Positions 44,040 to 55,673 are shown, counted from the first letter of the stretch. The stretch: 64,000 nt of DNA from Acidobacteriota bacterium (GCA_023389035.1 JAEWFC010000038.1:496001-560000); one strand, 5' to 3'. Program-made: numbers and translations. Notes: a model not told the origin generated them from the sequence alone.

Positions 44040-45431
44040 TCACCTCGTCAATCGTTCTTCGAGATATTTCATGAGCTGGTCCACACCGACTCGCTCCTGC
44101 TCCCATGTATCACGGTCACGAACTGTGACAGCATTGTCTTCCAGGGATTCGTGATCGACCGTTACACAGAAGGGCGTGCCGATCTCGTCTTGGCGAGCGT
44201 AGAGCTTTCCGATGCCTCCGGTGTCGTCGTAAACGGCACGCATTCTTGGCTGCAGGTCCTTTTTCAAACGCTTAGCCATCTCGACTATCTCGGGCTTGTT
44301 CTTCGCGAGCGGCAAGACGGCTGCTTTTATCGGCGCCATCTCGGGCTTCAGCTTAAGGATGACACGCGTCTCGCCCTTTTCATTTATCCGCTCGGTGTAG
44401 GCATCCATCATCACTGCAAGCAGCGTTCGGTTGACGCCGGTCGAAGGCTCGATGATGTACGGGTAATAGCGCTCGTTCGTCGCCGTATCGAAATACGAAA
44501 GGTCTTCGGTCGAATCCGGATTTAATCGCTTTCCTTCCGCATCCTCCGGTTTTTTGGAGTGAACGCGAAGGTCGTAATCCGTACGGTTCGCAATTCCCAT
44601 CAGCTCGTCCCACTGTTTCGCCTCGTCCTCGCGTTCCGGGAAAAAGCGGTAAAGAATATCGACCGTCCGTTCGGAATAATGAGCAAGCTCATGCTTTTCC
44701 TGTTCGTAATGCTTAAGATTCGCGGCCGATATGCCAAGCGAACTGAGCCATTCATCAAAACCGTCGATCCACTCCTGGTGTGCTTGCGCGGCCTCCTCCG
44801 GCTTTACGAAATACTCGATCTCCATCTGCTCGAATTCGCGCGTGCGGAAGATAAAATTTCCGGGCGTCACTTCGTTGCGAAATGCCTTCCCTATCTGCGC
44901 GATACCGAAAGGCAGCTTGCGACGCGATGTGTCGAGCACGTTCTTGAAATTGATGAAGATACCCTGAGCCGTCTCAGGCCGAAGATATGCCACTGCCGTC
45001 TCGTCATCGTCTGCCGACGCCGCTCCCACGGTGGTGCGAAACATCAAATTGAAATCTTTCGGATCGGTGAGATTCGTGGAACCGCAGTTCGAGCACACAA
45101 ACTTCCCATCGGCGTCCTGATCGAGTTTGTCCTGCCTGAGACGCGACTTGCACTCCCGGCAATCGACCAAGGGATCCGAAAAGGTGGTCTCGTGTCCCGA
45201 ATATTTCCAGACATTGCGGTTAAGAATGATCGAGGAATCCAGCCCGTCGATATCATCCCGCTCATACACGACCCAGTTCCACCAGCTCTTCTTGATGTTA
45301 TTGGCCAACTCTACGCCAAGCGGGCCATAGTCCCATGAAGAACCGAGGCCCCCGTAAATGTCTGACGCAGGGTAAACAAACCCTCTTCGTTTCGAAAGCG
45401 AGACTATTGTGTCGATATTAGGTGCTGACAT
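44040..45431 (-). CDS. glyS: Glycyl-tRNA synthetase (alpha-2 type)
   Basis: A 463-residue class II synthetase of the single-chain archaeal/eukaryotic and Gram-positive type. Motif 1 region is GFVYPASDIYGGLGSSWDYGPLGVELANNIKKSWW. Motif 2 is FRNEVTPGNFIFRTREFEQMEIEYF, and motif 3 is EPSTGVNRTLLAVMMDAY. A CxxC...CSNCG zinc-like insertion (CRECKSRL, CSNCG) follows motif 1. The C-terminal anticodon domain has PFCVTVDHESLEDNAVTVRDRDTWEQERV. ATG 45431 is chosen over a TTG at 45458. It charges tRNA-Gly. Confidence 0.96.
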   Translation of the reverse strand: MSAPNIDTIVSLSKRRGFVYPASDIYGGLGSSWDYGPLGVELANNIKKSWWNWVVYERDDIDGLDSSIILNRNVWKYSGHETTFSDPLVDCRECKSRLRQDKLDQDADGKFVCSNCGSTNLTDPKDFNLMFRTTVGAASADDDETAVAYLRPETAQGIFINFKNVLDTSRRKLPFGIAQIGKAFRNEVTPGNFIFRTREFEQMEIEYFVKPEEAAQAHQEWIDGFDEWLSSLGISAANLKHYEQEKHELAHYSERTVDILYRFFPEREDEAKQWDELMGIANRTDYDLRVHSKKPEDAEGKRLNPDSTEDLSYFDTATNERYYPYIIEPSTGVNRTLLAVMMDAYTERINEKGETRVILKLKPEMAPIKAAVLPLAKNKPEIVEMAKRLKKDLQPRMRAVYDDTGGIGKLYARQDEIGTPFCVTVDHESLEDNAVTVRDRDTWEQERVGVDQLMKYLEERLTR

Positions 45432-45572
45432 TTGTTGATGAAGACTTCCCAGATCCAATTATCTATCTGCGATCGCATTCCACGCAAAAGGTTGATGATA
45501 CAACGAAACGTCGAGGCGGACGAAACGCAGTGATCATGCCGATGAGCCGGTCGGAAACCGGCGCTCGATCAA

Positions 45573-45606
45573 AAAGGGCTGTCCGAAGATCTTCGGACAG
45601 CCCTTT
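45573..45606 (-). terminator. Terminator of pnp
   Basis: AAAGGGCTGTCCGAAG and its reverse complement form a perfect 34-base palindrome 26 bases beyond the pnp stop. On the minus strand it is followed by a T run. It separates rpsO-pnp from glyS. Confidence 0.93.
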
Positions 45607-45631
45607 GTAATACCGCATGAAAAGCGACTAA

Positions 45632-47785
45632 CTAATCGTCGCCATCACTTTCACCGCCGCCGCCATTGGAGCCGCCGCCGGCAGCCTTCTCTTGAGCGAG
45701 TATCGCCTTACGGGAAAGTTTCACTTTGTTCCCTTCCTTGCCGATACATTTGACCATGATCTGCTGGCCCTCTTTTAGCTCATCGCGGACGTCTTTGACG
45801 CGTCGGTCCGAGATCTCAGAGATATGCAGCAGCCCGTCGAGTCCCGGAAGGATCTCAACGAATGCACCGAAATCAACGATACGCGAAACCGTGCCAAGAT
45901 ACGTTTCCCCGATCTCGGCCTCGGCGGTGATCGCTTTGATGCGTGCAACGGCTGCAGCACCGGCCTCGCCATCGGCAGTTGCGATCAGGACCGTTCCGTC
46001 GTCGGAAACATCGATCTTTGCACCTGTTTCTTCGGTGATCGAACGGATCATCTTTCCGCCCGGCCCGATTATATCTCGGATCTTGTCCGGATTGATCTGA
46101 AGCGTGATGATACGCGGTGCGTAAGGTGAGATCTCCTCGCGAGGTTTGTCGATCGCCTCCTGCATGATGTCAAGGATATGCATTCGGCCTTTCTTCGCCT
46201 GTTCGAGCGCTTCTTGCAGGATCATGGCATTGATACCGGCGACCTTGATGTCCATCTGCAGGGCGGTGATGCCCTCGCTCGTTCCGGTCACCTTAAAGTC
46301 CATATCGCCGTAGTGATCTTCAGCACCGGCAATATCCGAAAGGATCGCGTACCGGTTCCCTTCCATCACAAGTCCCATTGCAACACCCGCAACCGGGCGT
46401 TTAATCGGAACACCGGCATCCATCAAGCTCAAGATGCCGCCGCAAACGGATGCCATCGATGAGGAGCCATTAGATTCGGTGATATCCGAGACGATGCGGA
46501 TCGTATACGGAAAATCGCCTTCATCGGGCAGCACTGCTTCGATAGCGCGGCGCGCAAGGTTTCCGTGTCCCGTCTCGCGTCTCGACGTACCGCCGAAACG
46601 TCCCGCTTCGCCAACGGAATATGGCGGGAAGTTGTAATGCAGCATAAAGCGCCGCTTGACCTCGCCCTTTTCAATATCGTCCATGTACTGCTCGTCGATC
46701 TTAGTGCCGAGGGTGGTGGTGACGATAGCCTGCGTTTCACCGCGGGTAAAAAGCGACGACCCATGGACACGCGGCAGCCAGCCGATCTCGCACGTGATCG
46801 GACGAATTTCTGAGAATTTGCGGCCATCAGGACGGCGGCGTTTCCCGAGCATGTCCTCGCGAAAGATCTTTTCTTTCAGTGTCGAGAATGCCTTTCCGGC
46901 CATATGCCGTTGTTCAGGCTGATCATCCGGGTAGCTGTCGACCACCTCTTTCTTCAAAGCATCAACCGCGGCATAACTCGTCAATTTGTCCTTACCGGTC
47001 GTGTCGAGAGCCTCACGGAGCCGCTCGCCAAATTTGCTTTCAACATCTGCCGAGATGCTTTCATCAGTCGCAGCTGGCACAAATTCGCGTTTCGTAATGT
47101 CGAGCGCTTTTCCGAGTTCCTTTTGCCAGAGGCAGAGCCGCTTTATTTCTTTATGGGCGAGCAAAAGGGCCTCAAGCATAATACTCTCAGGCACCTCGTT
47201 AGCCTCAGCCTCGACCATCACGATAGCTTCTTCAGTTCCCGCAACGATAAGGTTCAGGTCCGATTCTCTACGTTCTTCAAAGGTCGGATTGATCACATAC
47301 TTACCGTCGATCAGGCCGATCCTAACTCCTGCAATTGGGTTAACGAACGGAATGTCAGACAGGTATAGTGCGCACGACGCACCGGTGATCGCTATAACAT
47401 CGGGATCGTTCTCAGAATCGGAAGATATCACCGTTCCGACGACCTGAGTTTCGAAGCGATATCCATCTGGGAACAACGGCCTAACCGGCCTGTCGATGAG
47501 GCGGCAGGTGAGAACCTCTTTCTCACTCGGACGGCCCTCTCGGCGGAAATAATTTCCGGGGATACGCCCGGCTGAGTAGCTTGACTCGCGGTACTCGACC
47601 GTAAGAGGAAAAAAGTCCAGGCCTTCTTTGGCCGTTTTCATGCTGACCGCCGTAACCAGCAGCATCGTTTCGCCATAACGGATAACAACCGAACCATCGG
47701 CTTGCTTGGCGACCTTTCCTGTTTCAACGATCAATTCTTCCCCGCCCAGCTTGATCGATTCTTTCAAATATTTTTTTTGTGTCAT
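45632..47785 (-). CDS. pnp: Polyribonucleotide nucleotidyltransferase
   Basis: A 717-residue PNPase. Two RNase PH domains (residues about 10-230 and 315-545) are separated by an all-helical linker. KH (about 555-615, INPDKIRDIIGPGGKMIRSITEETG) and S1 (about 625-695, GETYLGTVSRIVDFGAFVEILPG) follow. The tail is glycine-rich and acidic. It degrades RNA phosphorolytically. GAGGGC 8 bases ahead of the start is a good ribosome site. It follows rpsO, the usual arrangement. Confidence 0.97.
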   Translation of the reverse strand: MTQKKYLKESIKLGGEELIVETGKVAKQADGSVVIRYGETMLLVTAVSMKTAKEGLDFFPLTVEYRESSYSAGRIPGNYFRREGRPSEKEVLTCRLIDRPVRPLFPDGYRFETQVVGTVISSDSENDPDVIAITGASCALYLSDIPFVNPIAGVRIGLIDGKYVINPTFEERRESDLNLIVAGTEEAIVMVEAEANEVPESIMLEALLLAHKEIKRLCLWQKELGKALDITKREFVPAATDESISADVESKFGERLREALDTTGKDKLTSYAAVDALKKEVVDSYPDDQPEQRHMAGKAFSTLKEKIFREDMLGKRRRPDGRKFSEIRPITCEIGWLPRVHGSSLFTRGETQAIVTTTLGTKIDEQYMDDIEKGEVKRRFMLHYNFPPYSVGEAGRFGGTSRRETGHGNLARRAIEAVLPDEGDFPYTIRIVSDITESNGSSSMASVCGGILSLMDAGVPIKRPVAGVAMGLVMEGNRYAILSDIAGAEDHYGDMDFKVTGTSEGITALQMDIKVAGINAMILQEALEQAKKGRMHILDIMQEAIDKPREEISPYAPRIITLQINPDKIRDIIGPGGKMIRSITEETGAKIDVSDDGTVLIATADGEAGAAAVARIKAITAEAEIGETYLGTVSRIVDFGAFVEILPGLDGLLHISEISDRRVKDVRDELKEGQQIMVKCIGKEGNKVKLSRKAILAQEKAAGGGSNGGGGESDGDD

Positions 47786-47969
47786 ATAACGCCCTCAATA
47801 CAAAAGCGGCTAGAGCTGTTTCGTGAAGCCCCGCCGCCTTTGGAGATCGACAAATTGTTCAGGTTCCCGTTTTATCCCGACTAATACGCTGTCACGTTCA
47901 GCAGCCATTGACAAATTCTTCGCGTGGACCTTCGTTTACATTGACCCGAAGCGGTCATGATCAATAAGG

Positions 47970-48004
47970 GCACCGACGATCAGTGATGACCGGCGGTGCC
48001 CATC
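47970..48004 (-). terminator. Hairpin between rpsO and pnp
   Basis: GGGCACCG and CGGTGCCC enclose a loop of about 18 bases just after the rpsO stop. On the minus strand only a weak T stretch follows. In other bacteria the rpsO-pnp junction holds an attenuator or an RNase III site, and this could be one. Confidence 0.5.
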
Positions 48005-48011
48005 GTATCTT

Positions 48012-48281
48012 CTACCTTCGCAGGCCGAGTTTTGCGATCATATCGTGATACTGATTGATATCACGGCTCTTCAGATAATCAAGCAGCTTACGACGTCTTG
48101 AGACCATTTTCAGCAAGCCGCGACGCGAATGGTTATCTTTCTTATGCACCTTAAAGTGCTCTGTCAATTCATTGATACGCTGCGTCAGAAGCGCGATCTG
48201 CACCTGCGACGAACCTGTATCACTTCCGTGTGTCTTGTGATCGCCTACGATCTTTTCTTTTAACTCTTTTGGTGTAGCCAT
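48012..48281 (-). CDS. rpsO: 30S ribosomal protein S15
   Basis: The full-length 89-residue S15. LKEKIVGDHKTHGSDTGSSQVQIALLTQRI and HSRRGLLKMVSRRRKLLDYLKSRD are the rRNA-binding regions, and the C-terminus is LGLRR. It binds the central domain of 16S rRNA. It starts 148 bases after accC with a stem-loop in the leader. Confidence 0.98.
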   Translation of the reverse strand: MATPKELKEKIVGDHKTHGSDTGSSQVQIALLTQRINELTEHFKVHKKDNHSRRGLLKMVSRRRKLLDYLKSRDINQYHDMIAKLGLRR

Positions 48282-48323
48282 TATACGTCCAGCCTACCTA
48301 GCCTCTCCTTGGTCGCAGTAACT

Positions 48324-48342
48324 CCGTGCCGCAAGGGCACGG
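48324..48342 (-). promoter_or_regulatory. Stem-loop in the rpsO leader
   Basis: CCGTGCC-GCAA-GGGCACGG forms a 7-base-pair stem 43 bases upstream of the rpsO start. S15 autoregulates through leader structures in several phyla, so this is a candidate site, but the short stem gives no proof. It may also be a REP-like palindrome. Confidence 0.4.
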
Positions 48343-48429
48343 TAACCGCGAAGTTTATTAGTATTCCGAAAGAAACTCTATTGCGATTTACCGTTAGTAA
48401 TTATCGGATATCCCCTTTCGGGAAGCAAC

Positions 48430-49779
<1,350 letters not shown>

Positions 49780-49855
49780 AAAATTCGAGCCACAAATACA
49801 ACGATCTCACCCGAAGATTTATTCGTGGGATCGATGAGTTTGTGGCAAGGAATAT

Positions 49856-50398
49856 CTACTTCTTAATGCCGAACAGTGCCTGACCGTATTCCACAGGCTG
49901 GCCATTCTCAACGTATATCTTAACGACCTCGCCGCTTGTCTCGGCCTGGATCTCATTCATCAGTTTCATCGCTTCGACGATACAAACCACTGATTCCGGG
50001 GTTACTTTGCTGCCTTCCTGGACGTACGGATCCTTATCCGGGCCGGGCGAACGGTAAAATGTTCCTACGATCGGCGATGTGATCGTATGAAGGCCGTCGT
50101 CTTCGGACGGAGTTTCATCTGTCGGCACCTGCGCAGATGGTGCGGAGGCCGAGGGCTGCGGAGCCGATCCGAACGATTCGGCCGGCACGTCGCGCTGGAT
50201 GTAGCTCGTCGTCGCAACCTGTTTACTTAGACGAACCCTGATCTTTTCGTTCTCGAACCTGAAGTCAGTAAATCCGTACTCACTGACAAGTTCAGCCAAT
50301 TCCCTGATCTCACCCAAGTTGAGCGAGGCTTCGCTAAGAGCGGTTTCCATTGGATCCGTTTCTTCCGTCATCTTTGCAGGGGCAGACTTATCACTCAT
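49856..50398 (-). CDS. accB: Acetyl-CoA carboxylase biotin carboxyl carrier protein
   Basis: A 180-residue BCCP. The N-terminal helical dimerisation part (LNLGEIRELAELVSEYGFTDFRFENEKIRVRL) is followed by a Pro/Ser/Ala-rich linker (about 70-100) and the biotinyl domain. The latter has VEAMKLMNEI with the biotinylated Lys145. GAAC and AGGAG-like bases precede the start weakly. It follows rplQ by 18 bases, so fatty-acid genes appear to be joined to the end of the ribosomal operon. Confidence 0.96.
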   Translation of the reverse strand: MSDKSAPAKMTEETDPMETALSEASLNLGEIRELAELVSEYGFTDFRFENEKIRVRLSKQVATTSYIQRDVPAESFGSAPQPSASAPSAQVPTDETPSEDDGLHTITSPIVGTFYRSPGPDKDPYVQEGSKVTPESVVCIVEAMKLMNEIQAETSGEVVKIYVENGQPVEYGQALFGIKK

Positions 50399-50416
50399 CG
50401 ATCAAAGCTCCTTTAA

Positions 50417-50920
50417 CTAACCTTTTGCAGCCAATTCCCGGGGATTATCAACCAGTTCGATCACGGCCATCTCGGCATTGTCACCCGATCGGTGACCAAG
50501 CCGGATAATGCGCGTGTAGCCGCCATTACGATCCTTGTACCGCTCGCCAAGTTCGCTGAAAAGCCGCTGGACCGCCTTGACGCCTGCGGTGCGTTCGATC
50601 GGGTCCTTTTCCTCGCCCTTTTTCCCGCGAAACCGACTCTGAGCTATCTTGAATGTGCTGTTACCTGCATGGAAGAACCTGGCTGCCTGACGGCGATAAT
50701 GCACTTCCATTGCCTTCGCGTTCTCACCGTCCAGAGATTGAGCGCGGCGGGCTAACGTGATCGCCTTCTCAACGAATGGGCGGAGTTCCTTCGCTTTCGC
50801 GATCGTGGTAACGATGTGCTCGTTCTCTGCATTGATCAGCGAGGTAGCCATATTCCGCAGCATCGAGATGCGATGCTCGGTCGTACGCCCTAGTTTGCGA
50901 TGTGCTTTCTTGTGTCTCAT
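50417..50920 (-). CDS. rplQ: 50S ribosomal protein L17
   Basis: A 167-residue L17 from ATG 50920. An upstream TTG at 50959 would add 13 unconserved residues. MRHKKAHRKLGRTTEHRISMLRNMATSLI and LFSELGERYKDRNGGYTRIIRLGHRSGDNAEMAVIELV are characteristic. It lies 43 bases after rpoA, the usual order. Confidence 0.97.
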   Translation of the reverse strand: MRHKKAHRKLGRTTEHRISMLRNMATSLINAENEHIVTTIAKAKELRPFVEKAITLARRAQSLDGENAKAMEVHYRRQAARFFHAGNSTFKIAQSRFRGKKGEEKDPIERTAGVKAVQRLFSELGERYKDRNGGYTRIIRLGHRSGDNAEMAVIELVDNPRELAAKG

Positions 50921-50963
50921 ATCAATTGAAGGCCAAATCACGGCCTTACCATATGCCAAAGGC

Positions 50964-51980
50964 CTAGTCTAGATCTCTACCGCCCGAACCCGGGATCGGA
51001 TTTCCCTGCTCGTCGAAATCCATTCCGAAATCGAGTCCCATGCCGTGCAGCAGATCCTTGATCTCAGTCAACGACTTCTTACCAAAGTTCTTGGTATGCA
51101 GCATGTCCTTTTCGCTGCGTTTGATGAGGTCTCGGATGGAGCGAATGTCCGCATTCTTCAGACAGTTGTACGACCGCACGGATAGCTCGAGTTCATCGAC
51201 CGGCTTATCGAGCAGATCGTTACGCATCAGCGGAGGACGGGCAATATCTTCGTACTTGTACTCTTCTTCCTCTTCTTCGAAATTGATGAAAATGGACATG
51301 TGGTCCTTCACCAATTTAGCTGCGAGTCCGATAGCGTCATCAGGTTTCACTGAACCATCGGTCCAGACCTCTATGGTCAGCTTGTCGAATTCGGTGTTTG
51401 ACCCCTGACGCGTCTTGTCGACTGTGTAATTGACCTTCTTGATCGGTGTGTGCACCGAGTCGACCGGGATGTAACCGACAGAGAGGTCTTCGTCGTTATT
51501 GAACTCTGCGGAAACGTAGCCGCGGCCACGCTTGAGCCTCATCTCGATATTGAGCGAGCCATTTCCATTAATGGTGGCGATATGAACGTCAGTATCAAGG
51601 ATCTCAACATCGCCGTCGGTCTGGATATCGGCGCTAGTGACCTCGCCATTACCTTTCTTGCTGATCGTCAATGTCTTCGGGCTGGTTCCGTGCAACAGGA
51701 ACGGCACCTGCTTAAGATTGAGGATCACGTCGGTCGCATCTTCGACGACGCCCTTTATCGATGAAAATTCGTGCTCGACGCCTTCGATCTTTACTGCAGT
51801 GACGGCGGCTCCCTCGATCGAGGACAGCAGGGCTCGACGAATTGAATTACCGATCGTCGTTCCAAAGCCCCTTTCGAAAGGCTGTGCGAAAAACTTGCCG
51901 TAACGCGGGGTCAGCGTTTCGGTGTCAACGTTCAACCTGCCGGGCATTTGGAAGTCCGTCCAATTGTTGCTTTGAGTCAT
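50964..51980 (-). CDS. rpoA: DNA-directed RNA polymerase subunit alpha
   Basis: A 338-residue alpha subunit. The N-terminal dimerisation domain has FGTTIGNSIRRALLSSIEGAAVTAVKIEGV. The C-terminal domain has LELSVRSYNCLKNADI and KNFGKKSLTEIKDLL for binding UP elements and activators. The end carries a short Asp/Gly-rich tail. Assembles the RNA polymerase core. Confidence 0.98.
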   Translation of the reverse strand: MTQSNNWTDFQMPGRLNVDTETLTPRYGKFFAQPFERGFGTTIGNSIRRALLSSIEGAAVTAVKIEGVEHEFSSIKGVVEDATDVILNLKQVPFLLHGTSPKTLTISKKGNGEVTSADIQTDGDVEILDTDVHIATINGNGSLNIEMRLKRGRGYVSAEFNNDEDLSVGYIPVDSVHTPIKKVNYTVDKTRQGSNTEFDKLTIEVWTDGSVKPDDAIGLAAKLVKDHMSIFINFEEEEEEYKYEDIARPPLMRNDLLDKPVDELELSVRSYNCLKNADIRSIRDLIKRSEKDMLHTKNFGKKSLTEIKDLLHGMGLDFGMDFDEQGNPIPGSGGRDLD

Positions 51981-52077
51981 ATTCTTTTTTATTTAAAAAG
52001 TCTGCGAGTTCACCGGACCGTTCGAGCTGCGGCTTATCAATGCCCGCACCCGAAACACGTCCGGCAAACTCAACCAA

Positions 52078-52710
52078 CTACTTGCTGTAAAGCTCGACGA
52101 TTAACTGTTCGTTTATGTTCGATTCAATATCCTGTCGGGTCGGCATCGCCGCGATCGACACGCTGAGATCCTTTCCTGCCGGAGAGATCCAGCCCGGACG
52201 TCCGCGTCCCGCAGCAGTTTGCCACGCACCTTCGACATGAGCGTTCTTATGGCTCCGTTCTTTGACAGTGACCGTGTCGCCAACCTTAACCTGAAACGAG
52301 GGGATATTTACCTTGCGTCCGTTTACCTCGATATGCCCGTGATTCACCAATTGACGAGCCTGGCGACGCGATGTGGAAAAGCCAGAACGGTAAACGACAT
52401 TATCAAGTCGCCTTTCAAGCATGAACAAAAGGTTCTCGCCTGTAACGCCTTTTTGCCGTAGAGCTTTCTCAAAGTAGTTTCTGAACTGCTTTTCGAGAAC
52501 GAAGTAAATTCGTTTCACCTTCTGCTTTTCTCGAAGCTGTTCGCCGTAACCGGCAAGCATCTTTCGACGGGCAGCACCATGCTGGCCCGGCGGATTCGTT
52601 CCCCGCTTTTCAATCGCACATGAGGGTTTGAAGCATCGGTCGCCCTTTAGAAATAATTTACCGCCTTCCCGGCGGCACAATCTGCACACCGCATCTCTAT
52701 ATCTAGCCAT
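52078..52710 (-). CDS. rpsD: 30S ribosomal protein S4 (zinc type)
   Basis: A 210-residue S4 from ATG 52710. The N-terminus has a four-cysteine zinc site (Cys9, Cys12, Cys26, Cys31) typical of the C+ paralogue. The S4 RNA-binding domain has RLDNVVYRSGFSTSRRQARQLVNHGHI. It nucleates 30S assembly and often represses its own operon. Confidence 0.97.
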   Translation of the reverse strand: MARYRDAVCRLCRREGGKLFLKGDRCFKPSCAIEKRGTNPPGQHGAARRKMLAGYGEQLREKQKVKRIYFVLEKQFRNYFEKALRQKGVTGENLLFMLERRLDNVVYRSGFSTSRRQARQLVNHGHIEVNGRKVNIPSFQVKVGDTVTVKERSHKNAHVEGAWQTAAGRGRPGWISPAGKDLSVSIAAMPTRQDIESNINEQLIVELYSK

Positions 52711-52839
52711 TAATGTTTTTCTGCCTCCGTGCCTCCAAAGCAAATGCTCCGTTAGCGTTTCATACGGAAAAGTTTACAGGTTAAAAACCCTTCGTCCTTT
52801 CGATTAATCGAATTCAGAGCCGCGTAGAGCGACTCGATA

Positions 52840-53238
52840 TCAAACGCGACGCCGCTTGGGCGGCCTGCAGCCGTTGTGCGGGATCGGCGTGGTATCACGG
52901 ATCGAGTTAACGCGGATACCGGCCTGAGCAACAGCACGAATAGCCGACTCACGCCCGCCGCCCGGCCCCTTCACACGAACGTCGACCTCTCGCATTCCCG
53001 CCTCAGCCGCTTTGCGAGCCGCCTCGCCGGCTGCCTGCTGTGCGGCGAAAGGGGTCCCCTTACGAGAGCCGCGAAACCCGCGGGCCCCCGAGGATGACTG
53101 AGCGATCAAATTTCCCTGCGTGTCGGTGATCGAGATCAGCGTATTATTGAAGGATGCGGAGATGTGGACGATACCGTACGGTATATTCTTCCGCTCCTTT
53201 TTCTTGAAAGTCTTCTTCTTAGCTGCTGCTTTTGCCAT
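52840..53238 (-). CDS. rpsK: 30S ribosomal protein S11
   Basis: A 132-residue S11 with GIVHISASFNNTLISITDTQGN, SSGARGFRGSRKGTPFAAQ and the C-terminal IPHNGCRPPKRRRV. The basic N-terminal tail is standard. Part of the platform of the 30S subunit. Confidence 0.98.
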   Translation of the reverse strand: MAKAAAKKKTFKKKERKNIPYGIVHISASFNNTLISITDTQGNLIAQSSSGARGFRGSRKGTPFAAQQAAGEAARKAAEAGMREVDVRVKGPGGGRESAIRAVAQAGIRVNSIRDTTPIPHNGCRPPKRRRV

Positions 53239-53304
53239 AAACTTGCTTTAAGCTGGGCCGCCAGTGACGCACACGTAGACATCTACGTCAGCGACGACAT
53301 TAAA

Positions 53305-53688
<384 letters not shown>

Positions 53689-53756
53689 ACTTTCTCCATT
53701 TGGACCCCGGAACGGCGAACTGAACTATTTTAAGCCTTCACCCCTTCCGGATCTGA

Positions 53757-53870
53757 TTACCCCTGCCGCTGTTTATGCTTCGGGTTCTCGCAGATCACCC
53801 GGACGATCCCTTTACGGTGGATCACCTTGCACTTATCGCAGATCTTCTTTACTGACGGACGTACTTTCAT
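53757..53870 (-). CDS. rpmJ: 50S ribosomal protein L36 (zinc type)
   Basis: A 37-residue gene, which I translated by hand: MKVRPSVKKICDKCKVIHRK, then GIVRVICENPKHKQRQG and a stop. Cys11, Cys14, Cys27 and His32 form the zinc site. It lies between map and rpsM. infA, which normally precedes rpmJ, is missing: the 174-base gap to map is too short for it. Confidence 0.95.
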   Translation of the reverse strand: MKVRPSVKKICDKCKVIHRKGIVRVICENPKHKQRQG

Positions 53871-54044
53871 TTTCTTTACCTCTACACTCCGAGGCCTGCC
53901 CTTTTGCGTTTTCGCTTAGAGATGCAGAAATATCTGCAGTTTTGTCGGCCCGGCGGAATTCCGCTTTTGACCTAATACCAACCCCAACCATCCGATCAGT
54001 TGGACAAACCGTAAATGTTACCGCGTCCTGTCACTGTTTTCAAG

Positions 54045-54857
54045 TCACGGAAGGGCACTTTTAGCCTGTTCGTTCTTTATCTCCGCTTTCTGCTTCTTCG
54101 TAAGGGTTAGGATCTCCGGTCCATCCGCTGTCACTGCGATAGTGTGCTCCGCATGTGCCGAGACCTTTCCGTCCTTTGTTACGACGGTCCATTTGTCCTC
54201 GAGCGTCTTCGTTTCATGCGTGCCGAGATTTAGCATCGGTTCGATCGCGAAACAATAACCCGCACGGATCTTTTCCCGCGTTCCTTCGCGGCCATAATTG
54301 GGTATCTGCGGAGCTTCATGCATGCTTCGTCCAATTCCATGGCCTGTATAATCGCGGACGATCCCATATCCGAAAGGTTCGGCGTGCTTCTGGATCGCAG
54401 CACCAATATCGCCGACGCGCTTGTTCGGACGGCATTGCTCTATCCCGATAGCCAGGCACTCTTCCGTCACGCGAATCAGCTGACGAAGCTCGTCCGTAAC
54501 GTCGCCCACCGGAAGTGTCATCGCCGTGTCGCCGACAAATCCGTCAAGTGTGCAGGCCATGTCAAGCGAAACCACGTCCCCCTCTTTGAGGGGGGTCTCG
54601 TTTGAAAACCCGTGCACGACCGCTTCATTCACCGATGCACAGATCGCAAATGGAAAAGGCACCATGCCGTGCGGCTTGTAGCCGATAAATGTAGGGATCG
54701 CACCGGCGTCCCGCATCATTTTTTCGGCTACCGCGTTTAACTCTAGCGTCGAGATCCCAGGTGTGACCATTCCACGCAGCGTCTCACGTACTTCGGCGAT
54801 CAATTCGCCGACGGCACGCATCTTTTCAAGATCTTTCTGAGACTTTGCGATAATCAT
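54045..54857 (-). CDS. map: Methionine aminopeptidase
   Basis: A 270-residue type I enzyme from ATG 54857 (an upstream ATG would add 21 unconserved residues). Metal ligands are in LDMACTLDGFVGDTAMTLPVG, GHGIGRSMHEAPQIPNYG, AIEPML and AEHTIAV. Removes the N-terminal Met from nascent proteins. The start is 65 bases after adk. Confidence 0.96.
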   Translation of the reverse strand: MIIAKSQKDLEKMRAVGELIAEVRETLRGMVTPGISTLELNAVAEKMMRDAGAIPTFIGYKPHGMVPFPFAICASVNEAVVHGFSNETPLKEGDVVSLDMACTLDGFVGDTAMTLPVGDVTDELRQLIRVTEECLAIGIEQCRPNKRVGDIGAAIQKHAEPFGYGIVRDYTGHGIGRSMHEAPQIPNYGREGTREKIRAGYCFAIEPMLNLGTHETKTLEDKWTVVTKDGKVSAHAEHTIAVTADGPEILTLTKKQKAEIKNEQAKSALP

Positions 54858-54922
54858 TCTTTTCCCGAACAACACCCGCGACGCTGAACTTGCGAATCCA
54901 GTCAAACGTGAACCAGCCATTT

Positions 54923-55567
54923 CTACAGAGCTGCAATTATATCCTCAAAGATATCTTCAAGTTCGCCGGTCCCCTTAACTTTGGTCAAGCGTCCGGACTT
55001 TTCGTAAAAGGCAAGCAACGGTTTTGTCTGCTCTTCATAAGTCTCTAGCCGCTTGGAAACGCTCGCCTCGTTATCGTCGGCCCTGTGTGTCAATTGTACG
55101 TCAGGATGAAGGTCACACACGTTGTCGGATCTAGGCGGCTTCGAATATACATTGTAGATCTCACCGCAAACTGGACATGACCGCCTGCCAGTCAGCCTTC
55201 GCATTAGCTCGTCTTTCGGTACATCAACCTCGATCGCCACTATTTGCATGCCCTGATCTTTTGCAAGACCTTCCAACTGTTCCGCCTGGACCGACGTTCG
55301 AGGATACCCGTCAAGAATGTACCCGTTCTCACAATCCTTTCTCGCCGTGCGTTCGGCAACGATCTTATATGTTAGCTCGTCCGAGATAAGCTTGCCGGAT
55401 GTCATTATCTCCTGCACCTCGCGAGCAAGAGGGGTCTCAAGAGTTTTCATCTCGCGAAACATATCGCCGGTTGAAACCTGCGGTATCCCACGTCGCTCTT
55501 GAAGTAAGCGTGCCTGCGTGCCCTTTCCTGCACCCGGTGCACCTATTAAAACGATGATCTTATTCAT
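54923..55567 (-). CDS. adk: Adenylate kinase
   Basis: A 214-residue kinase from ATG 55567. The P-loop is GAPGAGKGTQ, LDGYPRT is the nucleotide site, and the lid is a zinc-type one with CPVC and CDLH, so the fourth ligand may be histidine. It balances adenine nucleotides. Its position after secY matches the classic spc operon order. Confidence 0.97.
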   Translation of the reverse strand: MNKIIVLIGAPGAGKGTQARLLQERRGIPQVSTGDMFREMKTLETPLAREVQEIMTSGKLISDELTYKIVAERTARKDCENGYILDGYPRTSVQAEQLEGLAKDQGMQIVAIEVDVPKDELMRRLTGRRSCPVCGEIYNVYSKPPRSDNVCDLHPDVQLTHRADDNEASVSKRLETYEEQTKPLLAFYEKSGRLTKVKGTGELEDIFEDIIAAL

Positions 55568-55673
55568 CCCACTATCCTGCGGCGGAGATGCGGAAACGCA
55601 GAGCATAAGAAGAATTAAAGCCTCGGCTGCCATTCTTCCACCTTTCTCTGCGTCTCAGCGGTTAGAAATTTTG